NCBI RefSeq assembly: GCF_005048855.1
Contig: NZ_SUME01000009.1
Coordinates: forward strand, 62,001-126,000
Direction of reading: 5' to 3'
Length of the DNA: 64,000 nt
Origin: Sphingobacterium olei
GTDB lineage: Bacteria > Bacteroidota > Bacteroidia > Sphingobacteriales > Sphingobacteriaceae
The notes beneath the pieces are model-generated. The model did not search any database, was not told the origin of the DNA, and worked only from the letters and a program-made list of their open reading frames with translations. Shown here piece after piece: positions 63,102-64,000 of this stretch (positions are counted from its first letter, which is position 1; every line of letters starts with the position of its first letter). A program made the position numbers and the translations under genes.

Positions 63102-64000
63102 ATGAGTAGTATGCGAAGAAATGAGTTTATTGATTGGGCAGATCAATATTTGAGAGGAGAGTTATCCGCGGGCGATCGTTTTGCTTTTGAAAAATTTTGC
63201 CAAGATTATCCCGAATTCCAGCAAATTTTTGAAGAACACCGAAGGTTCATTTCTTCTTGGAAAGAAACTGAACAAAGGCGCATGTTCAAAATGTCGTTAC
63301 AGCAAGAATCATTACATCACCAAGCTCCTGCGAAAGCCAATACAGGGATCATCAAGATTTGGAAAAAACTGCAGATGAATGCAGGTGTGGCCGCAGCTGT
63401 AGCATTGATCTCTGTCTTCTCCACGTTATGGCTCACAGGTTATTTTACCAGTATCAAAAAGGCTTCTACAGACTACAGCGCCTTGCGTCGTGAAATGAAT
63501 ACGGTAAAGAAGAATGTAAATGAGCAAAACAGGAAGATCCAAAATATCAATAGCGGAAAAGAAAAGAGCTCAACGCCGATACACTTCGGTGCTACAGGGT
63601 TTATGCTGACCAGAGATGGCTACGTCGTAACAAACTATCATGTGGTAAATGGTGCTGATTCTGTGCATCTTCAGAACACAAAAGGCCAGGCATTTAAAGC
63701 GCAGATCGTTTATTCAGACATAGAGAAAGACTTGGCCATTTTGCATATCAGCGATAGTACATTCAAGCCCTTAAAAACCGTCCCATATACGTTCAAAAGA
63801 CAAATATCTGATATTGGGGAAGATATTTATACGATCGGTTTCCCTCGGGATGAGGCAGTATACGGTCAGGGATATTTAAGTTCGAATACGGGATATGCAG
63901 GAGATACGATTGCCTACCAAATTTCGATCCCTATCAATCCTGGTAATAGTGGTGGACCGGTTCTAGACAACAGAGGAAATATTATCGGTATCATTTCTGG
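63102..64000 (+). CDS. Membrane-anchored trypsin-like serine protease with anti-sigma-like N-terminus (partial)
   Basis: The frame from ATG 63102 is open to the window end, giving at least 299 residues; the C-terminus is missing. Residues 1-70 are cytoplasmic and resemble the start of anti-sigma factors (RRNEFIDWADQYLRGELSAG, then FAFEKFCQDYPEFQQIFEEH). A single membrane helix lies at about 93-114 (NAGVAAAVALISVFSTLWLT). A short coiled coil (about 120-150) leads to an HtrA-like protease domain with His180 in VTNYHVV, Asp210 in EKDLAIL and Ser283 in NPGNSGGPV. Orientation predicts a periplasmic protease tethered to a cytoplasmic sigma-binding part. Adjacent to a sigma-factor gene. Whether a PDZ follows is not visible. 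Confidence 0.85.
   Translation, partial: MSSMRRNEFIDWADQYLRGELSAGDRFAFEKFCQDYPEFQQIFEEHRRFISSWKETEQRRMFKMSLQQESLHHQAPAKANTGIIKIWKKLQMNAGVAAAVALISVFSTLWLTGYFTSIKKASTDYSALRREMNTVKKNVNEQNRKIQNINSGKEKSSTPIHFGATGFMLTRDGYVVTNYHVVNGADSVHLQNTKGQAFKAQIVYSDIEKDLAILHISDSTFKPLKTVPYTFKRQISDIGEDIYTIGFPRDEAVYGQGYLSSNTGYAGDTIAYQISIPINPGNSGGPVLDNRGNIIGIIS

Noticed and set aside
1..64000. CRISPR arrays, insertion sequences, prophage genes, replication origin
   Set aside because: No regularly spaced direct repeats, transposase or integrase motifs, phage structural genes or dnaA-box clusters were seen.

Overview
The window reads as chromosomal DNA of an AT-rich Bacteroidota species, most likely in the Sphingobacteriaceae (Sphingobacterium/Pedobacter-like). 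Pointers are Bacteroidota-type promoters (TTG, 19-20 nt, TAnnTTTG), almost no Shine-Dalgarno sequences, Rho with a long charged N-terminal insertion, a TonB-plug/MG2-type protein, DUF3943, LptD and LpxH-like envelope genes, and polysaccharide-degrading enzymes with secretion signals. I see no plasmid, prophage, insertion sequence or CRISPR array. One MITE-like palindromic element is present.

Layout. 1-5.6 kb: tRNA-Asn, a MgtE Mg2+ transporter, a large secreted HExxH/beta-propeller/barrel protein and a small protein ending in a UVR-like motif. 5.7-13.3 kb: a sugar-polymer island with a decayed pectate lyase tail, a hybrid histidine kinase, and a translationally coupled pair of arabinan-degrading enzymes (GH51-type then GH127/146-type). 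13.4-23.7 kb: housekeeping genes (pssA, rho, YbaB/EbfC, thymidine kinase, glutathione peroxidase), a FHS-type sugar MFS transporter next to a BadF-type amino-sugar kinase, and a second BadF paralogue. 23.8-29.1 kb: M61 peptidase, a small barrel protein, long-chain acyl-CoA synthetase overlapping a YihY/BrkB gene. 29.1-44 kb: envelope and metabolism (MG2/TonB-plug protein, cardiolipin synthase, 2-oxoacid dehydrogenase E2, CinA, LptD), then divergently two tandem N-acetylmuramoyl-L-alanine amidases and an MCE/MlaD protein, then a secreted S9 peptidase.

44.1-47.1 kb holds the most interesting operon: membrane protein, winged-helix regulator, Coq4-like protein, CreD. Two copies of the same palindrome (ACTTTG-N5-CAAAGT) lie just upstream of the first gene and between the regulator and the Coq4-like gene, which suggests an autoregulated system. 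47.2-58.1 kb: tRNA-Leu, trigger factor, GNAT, DUF3943, MITE-like repeat, Crp/Fnr regulator with pirin, lipoprotein prolyl oligopeptidase, three tandem tRNA-Asp genes, prfA, and LpxH-like / Crp-Fnr / SMR exporter genes. 58.2-64 kb: a 1351-residue GH2 beta-galactosidase, then divergently a sigma-70-family factor followed by a membrane-anchored trypsin-like protease whose cytoplasmic N-terminus resembles an anti-sigma domain; this last gene runs off the window.

All functional calls rest on reading protein motifs and gene order. No database search or folding computation was run.
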